Source: Paramecium sonneborni
Taxonomy: Eukaryota; Ciliophora; Oligohymenophorea; Peniculida; Parameciidae
Direction: 5' to 3'
DNA length: 64,000 nt
Assembly: GCA_905182985.1 (NCBI GenBank)
Contig: CAJJDN010000002.1
Location: 625,441 to 689,440, forward strand
This document shows, piece after piece, positions 48,151-60,144 of the stretch (positions are counted from its first letter, which is position 1; each line of letters opens with the position of its first letter). The position numbers and the translations under genes are program-made. The notes below the pieces were generated by a model that did not search any database, was not told the DNA's origin, and saw only the letters and a list, made by a program, of their open reading frames with translations.

Positions 48151-49563
48151 CTACTTAGTTACTATTATTTTAAAGATATTTAATTCCCAGAAATAAGTTT
48201 TATTAAATAAAATTAGAAAAATTTGAAATGAAATCATTTATAATAAAAAAAAATATAAGTTTAATTTTAGACTTAAGTAATATCTAAAATAATCAATAAA
48301 TAGTAATTACAGAAAAGATTAGTATATTGTAAATCTGAAAGACATTAATGTCCCATTTTTTGTTCATGCTTTTTCTGGTTTTCAAAGATAAAAATATCTG
48401 AAGCATTCATATCGTCATGAAATGAAAATGAAGAGAAGCAGATAAAATTAATAATGTGGTTAAGATTAATAGGATAAAAGGGAATTGAATAGCTAGTGAA
48501 TTTTGGAAATAAAAATGTTAATTAATTATGTAATAAAGCGAATAGGAACAATAAAAGGAGTAAAAAATTACTCAAAATGAGATACCTGATTTAATTATTA
48601 ATCCTTATGAAGTGGTGAACAATTCTAAGAAGCAAATAGACTATGATAAGTTGATCCAATCGTTCGGTTGTTAGAGAATAGAGCAAAATCACTTAGAGCG
48701 CATACAAGCCTTAACTTAAAAGCCTGTGCATCATTATTTAAGACGTGGAATTTTCTTTTCACATCGAGACCTAAATTAAGTATTAGATGCTTATGAAGCT
48801 GGAAAAGGGTTCTATTTGTACACAGGGAGAGGACCATCAGGAGATTCAATGCATGTTGGACATTTGATGCCATTTATATTTACTAAATATTTATAGGAGG
48901 CCTTTGATGTACCAGTAGTGATTGAATTGTCAGATGATGAGAAGTTTTTCCATAAAAGTGAAACAACTTTGGAGGAATATCAAAGATATGGATATGAAAA
49001 TGCAAAAGACATAATAGCATGTGGATTTGATGTGAACAAAACATTCATTTTCCTAAGCTCAAAATATGCAGGTCACATGTACCATAATATTTGTAAATTT
49101 CAACATGCGATAACCTATTCATAATTAAGAGGAATATTTGGTTTAAATGAATCTGATAATTGTGGGAAAGTTGCTTATCCTGCAGTTTAAGCTGCTCCAT
49201 CTTTGTCTTCATCTTTTAGACACATTTTCGGAAAGGATGAAGTTATGTGTTTAGTTCCTCAAGGCATAGATCAAGACCCATATTTTAGAATGACTAGAGA
49301 TGTATGCTATAAACTCAAGGTTCCTAAAACTGGATGTATTCATTCCCAATTCCTACCAGGATTACATGGATTCGGTACAAAAATGGGAACTACAGATCCT
49401 ACATCTGCCATCTTCTTAACAGATAGTCCAAAAGAAATTGAAGAAAAAGTTCTCTATTTTATTTATTTAATTAGATCAAAAAACATGCATTGTCTGGTGG
49501 AGGTATGACTAAAAAAGAACATCAAGAAAAAGGAGCTGATCTTACTGTCGATGTTCCATATCA
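48151..49563. repeat. Direct repeat B, copy 2
   Basis: Second copy of the 1,413-base repeat. It runs on into the intact 3' end of the synthetase gene and is the copy to keep. Confidence 0.9.
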
Positions 49564-49789
49564 CTATTTGAGATTTTTCCTTGAAGATGATGCTCGTCTT
49601 GAAGAAATCAGAGTATAATATGGAAAAGGTGTTATGATGACAAGTGAAGTCAAAAAAGAATTAATTACAGTTCTTACTAAAATTATAACAGAACATTAGT
49701 AAAGAAGAGCACTTGTCACAGATGAAATGGTTTAAAAATTTATGGAATTAAGACCTTTAAGCAACTATCCACCTAAAAAGAATAATTGA
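48528..49789 (+). CDS. WARS1: Cytosolic tryptophanyl-tRNA synthetase
   Basis: 411 residues after one 26-nt intron (near 49449-49475); the length divides exactly. It charges tRNA-Trp. The eukaryotic/archaeal-type TrpRS blocks are present: [31 protein letters not shown] (HIGH-type motif), [30 protein letters not shown], then [15 protein letters not shown] at the KMSKS position and [16 protein letters not shown]. The usual eukaryotic KMSAS loop is KMGTT here, an unusual substitution in the ATP-binding loop. There is no N-terminal WHEP domain, only a short Gln-rich extension. The upstream ATG (48528) is the first in frame. Confidence 0.95.
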
Positions 49790-49823
49790 GATATAATAAA
49801 ATAAAAACATTATTATTATTAAA

Positions 49824-50897
49824 ATGCTCACTGCCAAGGAAGAATTAGACAAAATAAATACAAAAGTATAAGTCTTATTAATTATTATAAAGAGTGCTAA
49901 AGGAAATGCTGAAAGTGAAGAATTACCTTAATACTTAAGATCTTCATATTCATAAACGTATTAATAATTAGAACCTGCTAAAACTTTTAAGGGAAAAAAG
50001 GTGCCCTCATATTTATCAATTTTTAGGTCTTTCCCTAATTTGCGTATGGAAATTCTCATGAAGCTCCAACTTATTTTAAATTATCTAATTCTTTAGTCTG
50101 TAGAGAAAGTTACGATAATCCATATATCAAGAATAAAGTGCCTCCATTAAATAAAATTGATTCTCTTAAAGGAAGCACTCTCAATAATTATGAATTTTAT
50201 AATGTTTCTGATTAGAGATTCACTAATCGAAAACCTACAGGTTACATTACTAATAAAATAACTGAGTATAAAATTAATTTCAACATTAAGTACTATTACA
50301 AATTAAGTTAAAATTGTACAAAAACCATTCAATGATGAATAGGATCAAATATTTACTTTTGAAAGTGCTTACAAATCGATTCAAGATAAATTTTTCAATA
50401 AAAAAAGAGGTACCTTTTTATCTTTATTTTAAGAGTTATTTACAGATTTTGTTGAAAAAAATGATTTACTTAATGTCTATGGCCCATTAAATATGAGAAC
50501 AAGACCAAAAGAATTCAGAGAAGTCAAAAATTATGCTCTAGATTCTGAATAACTTAAATTATTGAAGGAATAAAGATCAAGATAATAAATCACTCCAACT
50601 AATAGAAGTGGTTTTACAGATCTTATTAAGACTGTTAGACTTCCTACTATATCTAAAATGCAAGGATTGGATACGGATAAATACTACAATAAAGATTAAA
50701 ATTATCTCAATCAATTAACTAATTCAATCATTGTTGAAAAAATTGATTAAAAAATTAAACTTAAAAATAAAACTCTCTAAAGTTTAAATAAAAATAAACA
50801 TTCGATTAAGCACAACACAGAGGATACTGAAAATATGCAAGGAATTATAGACATATTTGAGAAGCATTTAGAATTCGAAAAATAATATAATTGTTGA
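49824..50897 (+). CDS. Unrecognised charged protein
   Basis: 331 residues after introns of 27, 26 and 25 nt; the length divides exactly. It starts MLTAKEELDKINTKSAKG. It is Lys/Asn/Gln-rich with scattered aromatic residues (PQFAYGNSHEAPTYFKLS, NVYGPLNMRTRPKEFREV). No membrane segment or known domain is visible. It begins 34 bp after the synthetase stop and converges on the coiled-coil gene, with 27 bp between stops. Confidence 0.65.
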
Positions 50898-50924
50898 AAA
50901 ATAATTTAAATTATACATTTTAAT

Positions 50925-51700
50925 TCAAAATTGATCTGTGTAATAGCTTAATTACTCTTTTAGTTTCTGAATCTTAAAATCCTTCTTGTCAAGTGCTTCT
51001 TATACTATAGACTCAAATTTTGTAATATCATCATAATGTTGCTATTTCAAATTTTAAAGTTTTTCTTCATAATGCTGTTTTAATTATTAATTTTAGAACT
51101 TTAGTTACTCAATCTTTTAATAAGCAATTTTCTTTTCTTCTTCTAAATTTATTAAAAGAGTTTCAACTTAAACTAATTTATTACTAAATTCTTCTGATTA
51201 TTAGAGGGATTTGCAATTTTCTTCATGCAAAAAGTGAAGCTGCTCAATCAATTCCTCTTAGCTTTCTTAAGGGTCTTATTTTTGATATTGTGCTAATTAT
51301 AACTATAAATCTTTTTTATCTTATAAAATCTTATCAATGAAAGTTACATACTCTTATAAAATGGTTTAAAATTCATTTTTTTATTTCAACAGATCCTCCT
51401 CTAATTTAGACTTCCTAATTAAATTAGTAATAAATACATTTCCAATTTCATCTAAATTATTGTTTCTTTAAGTTTACGATTTTCAAGAGTTAAGTTATTT
51501 TCTTCAGTTAAATATGGTTAAGCTCTTTTAGTTTGCATTTAAGGTACATCAACAGATATTTCTAAGTTCTCATCTGTAGGTTATGATTCCCATAATTTTT
51601 GAGTCAATTCTTAGTAAAATTTTTGATCATTAGAAAACTAACCTTTGACAATTGAAGGATGAGCATCTGGAGACTTTTTTTTTTTTAATTAGGAATACAT
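50925..51700 (-). CDS. Coiled-coil protein
   Basis: 239 residues after introns of 33 and 23 nt; the length divides exactly. It starts MYSQLKKKKSPDAHPSI. From about residue 55 to the end it is continuous coiled coil (ENNLTLENRKLKETIIQMKL ... KIQKLKEQLSYYTDQF). The style is that of centriolar, basal-body or filament proteins, but no specific family is recognised. Its start lies 9 bp downstream of the stop of the next gene on the same strand. Confidence 0.7.
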
Positions 51701-51709
51701 TAATTTATT

Positions 51710-53698
51710 TCAGTTAAAAAAAATTATGTATAATAACATCAATCTCTTCTCAACACATTTTTCTTAATTATAAAGTTCTTCTATTTTTTCTAATCTAGCT
51801 CTGCGTTGCGAATGTTAGAGTACTTTTCTATAATCCACTTAGTAATCTTTTAAGTATTTACAAAACGAATAAGTTTGAAGTCCATCATTTTACTATTTTA
51901 TAATACTCATTAGAGCAGCTAAAAGTTCTGGATTCTTTTTTCCAACCAAGATTATTAGATTAGAATTTAAAATTACATTCAAAACACCATGTCGATGATA
52001 TTTTTCTATTTATTATATAAGTCGGGCACCAAATATTTAGGCTTGTAACTCAGTTAAATTGTGCTATCTTAAAGCTAATCGGTAGATGTCTTACCTTTTG
52101 TAGGAAAGACAATCTTTTAAGAGATTTAATGAATTAACATCATTTAACAATTTAAATAATAATGGTAAATATCTTTCTTAATAATGAGTTTTTCTCATAA
52201 ATTCTATTATAAGTGTAGGAAGCAAATCTTCAAAAATTTAAGATTCGTAAAATTAGAAATTCAAAATTTCATTTATTACTTTTATTGGATTATCTTTGAT
52301 TTTTTTAATTAAATAATACTGTAATTTAGATTTAAGCTTATCATTTTTAATAACAGCATATGAATGGAAAGGGTGAAGCATTGCTTTTTCTTCAGTAATC
52401 AAGGAATCAACTTCTTATCCACATATAAATCTCAAATATAGAAGACCATTTTCTAGAAAGGAAAATTTACATACTTATTTTATATAATCTGAAAAAACAC
52501 TTAATTTTTACATGTAATTATTTGCAAATTTTAATTTTCTAAAAGTTAAAATAATTTATGCCAATTTATTGGCTTATTGAATTGTATGTGAATTAATCTC
52601 CTATTATAACCTTTAAATAATTTCATCAATTAATCTTTCAACTTCTTATTATGTACATATCGGTTCAAGATTTATTAAAATTTATTAAATAAAATTAATT
52701 GTTATTTTTTAAGGTTTTTATTTTAGTTATTTCAACAAAAATTCTTTAATTTTAATTTCTAAATCTGGAGCAACTTCAAGAGGCAACAATTAATAATTAT
52801 TAACAATTGATAAGATAGTATGTTCATCCATCTTATTTAGATTTTCTATTAAAAATTATCTCATTTTGATGATAATTGGATGCGACTCTAAATATGGATT
52901 TAAATATTAATATTTCATTTTAAGTAACATTATGTAAAATTGAGTGACTTGTTAGAAATCATAATAGAGAAAATTAGCATCATAATGAGAAATACAAAAT
53001 TCAACTAATTCTGAATTAACAAATTTTCTTTTTTGAGATTTCATCATTTCACATCTTACTAAAAGAACTACTTCCATAGATGAAAGAGGTTCAGTATTTA
53101 ATCTATTTTAAACTAATTAGTGAATTTAAGGTAAAAACATGTTTATTACTTAGGAATCATACCATATGTTTATATAATGTCTAATACTGAAATCATTGCA
53201 ATCTTTCAAAGTCTTATTTAAAGAATTCGATAAACTTTTATCATCTACATTATTCAGCAATTATTATTGTCCTTTTAATTGATATTTAGATTTAAAACAT
53301 AGTAATTCAAGCAAATCTATTGGAGTAAGTTAATTGAGGTTGTTGTTTAGTAATGTTGAAATTTCTTTCATTCCTTTCTGAAAAGTGGGTTCATTTTGAT
53401 AAATTTTAACAGAATTTAAAAAATGAGCAATAATACGAATAGTAAGTAATGAATGCTAAATGCCAAATATTTTTTTATTCTAGTTAAATATATCGATTAA
53501 GATTTTAGGATCTACATGTTGACTAATAAGCGCCATCAATTCTTGTTCGTTTGTCACAACTTTCACATTCTCATTTGGGATATCAAAAATATCAATATCA
53601 CTATCTGATTCATTTTCAAAAGATTCTCGAAATGCAAAATTTAGTAAATTAGAGTGAGTAGAAAATCTCTATTTCAATAATGTTCTAAAAATTATCAT
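51710..53698 (-). CDS. Alpha-helical-repeat protein, probably mitochondrial
   Basis: 662 residues, unusually intronless for its size here. The N-terminus MIIFRTLLKQRFSTHSN has the Arg-rich amphipathic character of a mitochondrial presequence. The rest is predicted helix after helix, with leucine-spaced segments such as LMALISQHVDPKILIDIF, LTPIDLLELLCFKSKYQL, SSMEVVLLVRCEMMKSQKR and LLPTLIIEFMRKTHYQERYL. This resembles the solenoid proteins (FAST-kinase/RAP, OPR-like) that bind organellar RNA. A RAP domain is not evident: the last 60 residues (KYLKDYQVDYRKVLQHSQRR) are short and basic. RNA binding in mitochondria is inference only. Confidence 0.65.
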
Positions 53699-53719
53699 AA
53701 ATATTTTTATTATTATTTT

Positions 53720-55238
53720 TCATTTGGCAACAATTGTATTATTTCTAACAAACTCTAAGACTGATTCGACAGTTCTATCTTCACCTTTCCAAGGAATAGC
53801 CTTTCTCTATTTATCGGCAGCTCTAAACAATACCAAATCAGGATATGAGTGTGGAGAATAAACATCAGAAATCTCATTATCTGGAGCATTTATTTGAGCT
53901 ACAACTAAATTAGGGTTATCCCTCAATTCATAAGCAATTTAATCATAAAGTGGTTTAAATTATTTGCAAGCTCCACACCATTCAGCATAGAATTCTAATA
54001 AAACATCTTTTTTATTTTTTATAACCTCTTCATCGTAATTAAAAGCTACAACTTTCTAAATAGAATAAAATAATTAATTACTCTAACATAAGTTTTCTCT
54101 TAGGAATAATCAGGCAATGGTTCAGATTTGATAAATTTTTCTAATTTACCTTGTCTGAAATCAAAAATAAAGCTTTTGATTCCTTTAACTGTAAAATCAG
54201 GTCCATTGTATTTATATTTTAACCCTTAGTTCCAAGCAATAATCTTAGGGAATACATTGTCATCTGCTCCAAGATTGTTTAATTAATCAAAGAATTTTTC
54301 ATCTGTAATTTTTGTATATGAAAATTAATATGTTTTTTTAAACAATTAAGCAGTTTCAATGAATGCTTTTTCAGCTTTAATAGATTATTCATCTAAACTA
54401 CTAAATAAAATAAAGGCTGGAGTAGCTCCAGAATAAACTAATTTTTCTGATTAATCATTTAATTATGGTACATCAGGCAATTAATTTTGTAATAAAAATC
54501 TTTGAATATTTTGTTTAGTAAAGGCTTGATTGAATTATTTCTTTTCTGAGCTTTCTTTAGAATAATAATACAATCTTCCAGGTTTACCAATGTTAAAAAG
54601 AAATGAGAAAGCAAAGGCGGCATCCGAATTAGTCTTGCTCATTTCGAAAAAGGTCCAATAATTAGGATCATTAACATTGTTTTCTGAAAGCTGATAGTAG
54701 AGTACAACATCATTGTCATTCAAAAATTAATTGAATTATTCTTATGTCAAGATCTCTGTAGGATTAGGTCCATTGACTAACTAAAATGATATAGATTATA
54801 ATTGTATACCTATAACATCCACTAAAGCATAGAATCAGCACTTCTTTATCCAGCAAATTGGAAAGGTTTACCATCCATAAAAAAAATGAATGTTGGGAAA
54901 GATGAGATTTTGAATTTTTCAAGAGCATATCTATCAGGATCTCTTTGTGAATCATAAGCAGCACAAGCAATTGAGTGTTTGGATGCTTTATCTGTAAGTT
55001 GTTGATATTCAGGGGCAAATTGTTTGCATGGAGCACACCAAGAAGCATAAAATTCAATTAAAATTAAACGATGGCCTGATATTAAAGCATCAACATTGTT
55101 TGGTAATGCAACAATAGGTTGTATTTATGGTTGGGGTGTCTCAACAGTAGTAGGATTTTCATCTTAAACTGTTGCTGTTTCTGTTGGATCTTATGCTAAG
55201 AGTAATGCAATGAAACAGAATATTAGGTTAAATTTCAT
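53720..55238 (-). CDS. Protein disulfide isomerase-like, two thioredoxin active sites
   Basis: About 480 residues with several short introns. A signal peptide ([15 protein letters not shown]) leads to the ER. The first thioredoxin domain has [20 protein letters not shown]. Two central thioredoxin-fold domains without active sites follow ([29 protein letters not shown]). The last domain has [20 protein letters not shown] and ends NNTIVAK. This is the a-b-b'-a' order of PDI, which forms and rearranges disulfides in secreted proteins. Both active sites are non-canonical (CAPC and CGAC, where PDI usually has CGHC). No KDEL-type retention signal is present, so localisation may be later in the secretory route. 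Its start is 13 bp from the divergent P4-ATPase start. Confidence 0.88.
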
Positions 55239-55251
55239 TATTAATTATTTC

Positions 55252-58200
55252 ATGAACTAATCTGAAGATTCTACAACAAAACTATTGCAATCAGAAGTTC
55301 TCTAAATTGAATCAAATAAAGAGAGTGTTTTGATACCTCAGGAAAATTAAAGAATTTCATGGAAATAAGAATTGAAGAATATTTTTATTGTACCAATATA
55401 GAAATGTGGTCGAAAAATAAGTTTAGATGGAAATTGTACCCCTATTAATTAATAAAGTAATGTAATCAAGAATTCTAAATATAATGTTGTCACATTTCTT
55501 CCAAAAGTGCTTTATGAATAGTTTCATTAATTCATTAACATCTTTTATTTGGGATTGACAATTTCTTAATTCATTTAGCCATTTAAAGTTGGATTTCTTA
55601 TAGGGTATTTGGGGCCTTTAGCTTTGGTGGTTACTCTTAGTGTCCTCAAAGAATTGTATGATGATATCAAAAGGCATAAAAGAGATAGATAAATTAATAG
55701 TACAATTTATAAGCGCTTTTTAAATGGTTAATGGCAAGATATTACTAGTGGATAATTGTAAGTAGGAATGATCATCAAGATTAACAGTAATCAACGAATA
55801 CCTGCAGACATTTTAGTCTTAGAGGCAACTGATGATTAAGTATTTATTCGTACAGATTAATTGGATGGAGAAACAGATTGGAAATTAAGAAAACCTGTTT
55901 AATATATCTAAAAGAAAGGTTTATCAAACTTAGATTTGACAAATTATTTTTTGAATTGTGCTCAACCTTAAGAAAATATATATGATTTTCATGCTGTATT
56001 TCACTCCTTATAATCATAAGAAAAAGAGCCATTATCATTAGAAAATGTTATGTGGGCAAGCACAGTTTTAGCAAATGGTAGTATTAATGGTATAGTTATT
56101 TATAATGGATTTGAAACAAGAATGGCAATGAATAGTAGGCAACCTCAAACTAAATTTGGGAAAATCGACAGTATTTTTATTTCATAATTAGTTAGCTGAA
56201 ATAAATTATATGTCTATAATGTTATTTATTGCGATGGGACTTTTATCAATAATAATAACGATTCTTTCTCAACCAGCATTAAATTTTCTAGCAATAAGTG
56301 TGGCATTTGTTCGATACCTAATTTTGTTATCAAATATAATTCCAATATCTATGAGAGTCAATGTAGAATTTGCAAAACTAATATATTGTTATAAAATTTC
56401 TATAGATAAGGGGATAGAGGGGACAATAGCACGAAATTCAAATATTCCTGAGTCGTTGGGTAGAATAGAATATTTGTTAACAGATAAAACAGGAACATTA
56501 ACATAAAATGATATGATTTTCAAGAGGTTATCATTAAAATAGAATGTTTATACTTCGGAAAATTACGATGAGATGAAATAAAGTTTGTTAACTGAATAAG
56601 CAATAGGTAATGGAGAAGAAGATGCAATTTTAAGAGACTTATTGTTAGCAATAGCATTATGTCATAATGTAACTCCAATTGAGGAGAATGGTGAGAGATA
56701 ATATTAAGCATCATCTCCAGATGAAGTGGCTTTGGTGAAAATAGCTGAATCTCTTGGAATAAGTTTATTGAGTAGAGATTAAAATGCAATGGTGATAAAA
56801 TATAATGGAAGAGAAAGGAATTATGAAATATTATATAATTTTCCATTCTCTAGTGAGAGTAAAAGAATGGGAATTTTATTGAAATAAGAGGATTTATATA
56901 TATTTTATCTGAAAGGAGCAGATGCAGTAATGAAACAGTTCTTGCCTGAAACTTAAAGAGGATTTGTAGATGAAGAATGTGAAAATTTAGCTCGAGAGGG
57001 ATTAAGGACATTAGTATTAACATAAAAGATAGTGAATAAATAATTTTATGAGAATTGGAAACTTAAATATGAATAAGCTAAATGTATTGAGAATATAACA
57101 TAGAGACAAAATAAATTAGGTAAAGTTAGAAAAGAGTTGGAAAACAATATGCAATTTTTAGGAATAACAGGTGTTGAAGATAAATTATAAGAAGATGTTT
57201 GTTAAACCTTAGAAAATATAAGAAATGCTGGAATCAATGTTTGGATGTTAACCGGTGATAAAATAGAGACAGCTATATGTATAGCAATATCAAGTGGTAT
57301 TAAATCAGGGACTTAGGAAATATTTCAGCTAAAAGAAATAACTGATGAAGAAACCCTCTAATAAAGATTGTAGTAATTTGAGACTAGAACTAATTAATTA
57401 TTAGTGATTGATGGTACTAGTCTTACTACAGCATTTAAAAAAGAAGAATTCTTCTTTAGAATTGCAACTTAAGCTTAATCAGTTGTTTGTTGTAGATGTT
57501 CACCTACTTAAAAAGCATTGGTTACTGAATGTATAAAAAAATATACTAATAAAATTACTGCATCTATTGGAGATGGAGGTAATGATGTTGGTATGATCTA
57601 ATCAGCTGATGTTGGAATAGGAATTGAAGGTAAAGAAGGTAAATAAGCAGCTCTGGCTAGCGATTTCTCAATTCTAAAATTTAAATATCTGAATTAACTA
57701 TTACTTTGGCATGGTAGATTATCTTATAAGAGATCTGCTTTGCTATCTTAATTTGTAACTCATAGAGGATTGATAATTTCTATGATTTAAACTGTATTCA
57801 TGTGCATTTACTTTTATTTAAGTATTAGTATCTTCAGTAGTACATTGATTCTTGGATACGCTACCATTTATACGTAATTATTTATTTATCTATTTTAGAA
57901 TGTTCCCTGTCTTTAGCATCATATTCGATGAAGATGTTGTAGAAAAGGTAGCACTGGAATTTCCTCCACTTTATAAATCATTACAAAAGAGCAGGGATTT
58001 AAATCCAAAGACATTTATGATTTGGTGTTGGAAAGCCACCTATTAGGGTGCTATCATAATGATTTTGGCTTAATTTCTGTATCAGAATGTATTTCTGTAT
58101 ATTGAAACTGCTGCTTTCACATCATTAATCATAACTGAATTTTGCATGATTTTCAGTGAAGTAATACATCAATATTTAATCTAGCTTAATTCTTTGCATA

Positions 58201-58454
58201 TTGTTATGTTCATTTCAACTATTGGTTCTACTGTCTTTTATGTTCTTACTATGGTTCTTCTTCCAGAAACACTTGTTGTTGCAGAAGTTCTCAATTTAAC
58301 CTTTTGGGTGAACACTTTAATCATAGTACTATTCAGTTGGATGCCAATATTTCTATGTTAATGGTTTATACGAATCAAATAACCTAATGATTATGAAAAA
58401 ATCATGAAATAAGTAAAAGGTAAGAACAAAATAAAAACAAATCTGTTCACTTGA
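55252..58454 (+). CDS. P4-ATPase (phospholipid flippase), Neo1/ATP9 group
   Basis: 1,050 residues after two 25-nt introns (near 56172-56196 and 57876-57900); the length divides exactly. P-type motifs: LDGET in the actuator domain, the phosphorylated aspartate in [22 protein letters not shown] in the nucleotide domain, [10 protein letters not shown] and [12 protein letters not shown]. The first membrane segments follow an opening [20 protein letters not shown], and [13 protein letters not shown] lies before the last helices, as in Neo1p and ATP9A/B. This subgroup flips aminophospholipids in Golgi/endosome membranes and works without a CDC50 subunit. The C-terminus is short and basic. Confidence 0.95.
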
Positions 58455-58496
58455 ATTATATATTTATTATAATATATTGACTTTTATTCAAAAATT

Positions 58497-60138
58497 ATGG
58501 TATATCATTTGTATTATTCCTTCTTAGAATAGCAAACTCAGTGGAAAGATTAAAAAGCCTCAAGTTGTTGAGGAAATATAAAGTAATTTCATCATTTAAA
58601 ATAAAGCTAAACCAAGAACTGAAGAATAGATATAAACTGTTGTAAAAAATGTTAGGAATGGAGATGTGTCTAATCCAGAAGTTGTCCTCTTAGGGGAAGC
58701 TGAATTATAAAGAATGAAGGTATTGGTTATATTTTCAATATTTTCAGAACAATGCTATCATAACGACCAAAGAAGAATAATTATACTAAAAAAAATTGCT
58801 TGAAGAATAAAAAGAGAAGTAGATGGCTGCAGCAAAGGCCAAAAAGTAAAAAATGTTGCAAATGGAAGAAGAAAAGAAAAAATAAGTACCTCTCTCAACA
58901 TAATAAGAAGAAGACAAGGTAGTTAAAGATTCACTTCTTGCAAGAGTAAAAATATGATTTTTTATTCTTTTTTAGGCTGCAGAAATCATGAATGAATAGA
59001 TGGATGATGTAAAAGAAATGAATAAAATGGTTATGTATGCAAAATGTGTAACTGTTCGAGATAAACAATTACAGGAGAAAAAAGAACTTCATGATTAATA
59101 TAAAACATAAGAGAAACGTAAGGATTTGATGATGGAGATTGAAAGACTTAAATCTATAAAATATCATGAAGAAAAAGATAAATAAAGAAAAGTTGAATAA
59201 AAACATGGTCATGATATTATTATTGAATAAATTAAGGAAAGAGAACTTATTCGTTTAAAAGATAAAGAAGAATAAGAAAGAGAAGGATAGGTCATGCTTA
59301 AATAAATTAAATAATTGCAATAGGAAGAATAATAGAAGGCGATGCAAAAGAAAATATCTTAATAAAAGGTTTAGGAAGAAATCTTAGAAGCTAATGATAG
59401 AGCTATTTTAGTAAAAGAGAAGAGAAAGTTGGAAGAAAGAGAAGAAGAAGAAATGATAGTCAAATATAATTTATAAAAAGCATAAAAAGAAGCAGAGTTA
59501 TAGGAAGAGTAAAGAAGAATCAAAGAAGAAAAAGAAAGGGAAGTTTAAAGATTAAGAGAAATGCAAGAAAAAGCATAAGATAGATAAGCAGAATTAGATG
59601 TATTAAGAGCTAAAAGAGCTATGGAATAAAATGAAAGATAAGCTAGAGAGAAAGAAAGAAAAGAGGCAGAATGGAAAATGAAATTAAATCATGAAGTTTA
59701 AGAAGCTAGGAAATTGCAACAATCAGAAAAATAAGAAAGATTAGAAGAATAAGTATTTATCTTTAATTAGTGTTTTATTAGGCTAGATTAGAAAGAGATG
59801 AATTTTAGAGAGTCATATAAAAATAAAAATAAGAGAGAGAAAATGAATTGAAATTGCATCATGAAAAAGAAGCATTAGTGAAAAAGCATGCAGATGAACT
59901 CAGAAAGTAGATATCTCTTAATGAGGAAAAAAGAAAATAAGAAGAAAGAGACAAGTATAATATTTATTATATTTATAAAAGATTGGAAGAAGGCAAAAAA
60001 ATAAGGGATAAAATGTTGAATGAAAAGAAATTATTGGAAAATATCAAAGAAACAAAAATTAAGACATTAAATGACAACTCAATACCAGATAAATATAAAG
60101 CAGAATTGGCAAGGAAAAAAATTAATATATTAATTTGA
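58497..60138 (+). CDS. CFAP45: CFAP45 (ciliary doublet microtubule inner protein)
   Basis: 499 residues after five introns (28, 28, 30, 29 and 27 nt); the length divides exactly. Almost all is charged coiled coil. The family signatures are AIITTKEEQLYQKKLLEEQK, AAEIMNEQMDDVKEMNKMV and YAKCVTVRDKQLQEKKEL, followed by several hundred residues of Glu/Arg/Lys helix ending IPDKYKAELARKK. CFAP45 lies inside the B-tubule of axonemal doublets and contributes to ciliary beating. The first intron begins directly after the initiator ATG, so exon 1 contributes a single codon. The gene converges on the next one with 6 bp between stop codons. Confidence 0.87.
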
Positions 60139-60144
60139 ACAAAT

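Noticed and set aside
47114..49789. Two tandem tryptophanyl-tRNA synthetase genes
   Set aside because: The first is cut by an N and matches the second at every point compared; treated as an assembly overlap.
56165..56200. Frameshift in the P4-ATPase
   Set aside because: A 25-nt GT..AG intron ending TTAG restores the frame, and the total length then divides by three.
57354..57420. Frames broken by TAA/TAG as evidence of pseudogenes throughout
   Set aside because: TAA and TAG are clearly glutamine codons here: the P4-ATPase, TTLL and kinase domains run through many of them at non-conserved or Gln positions.
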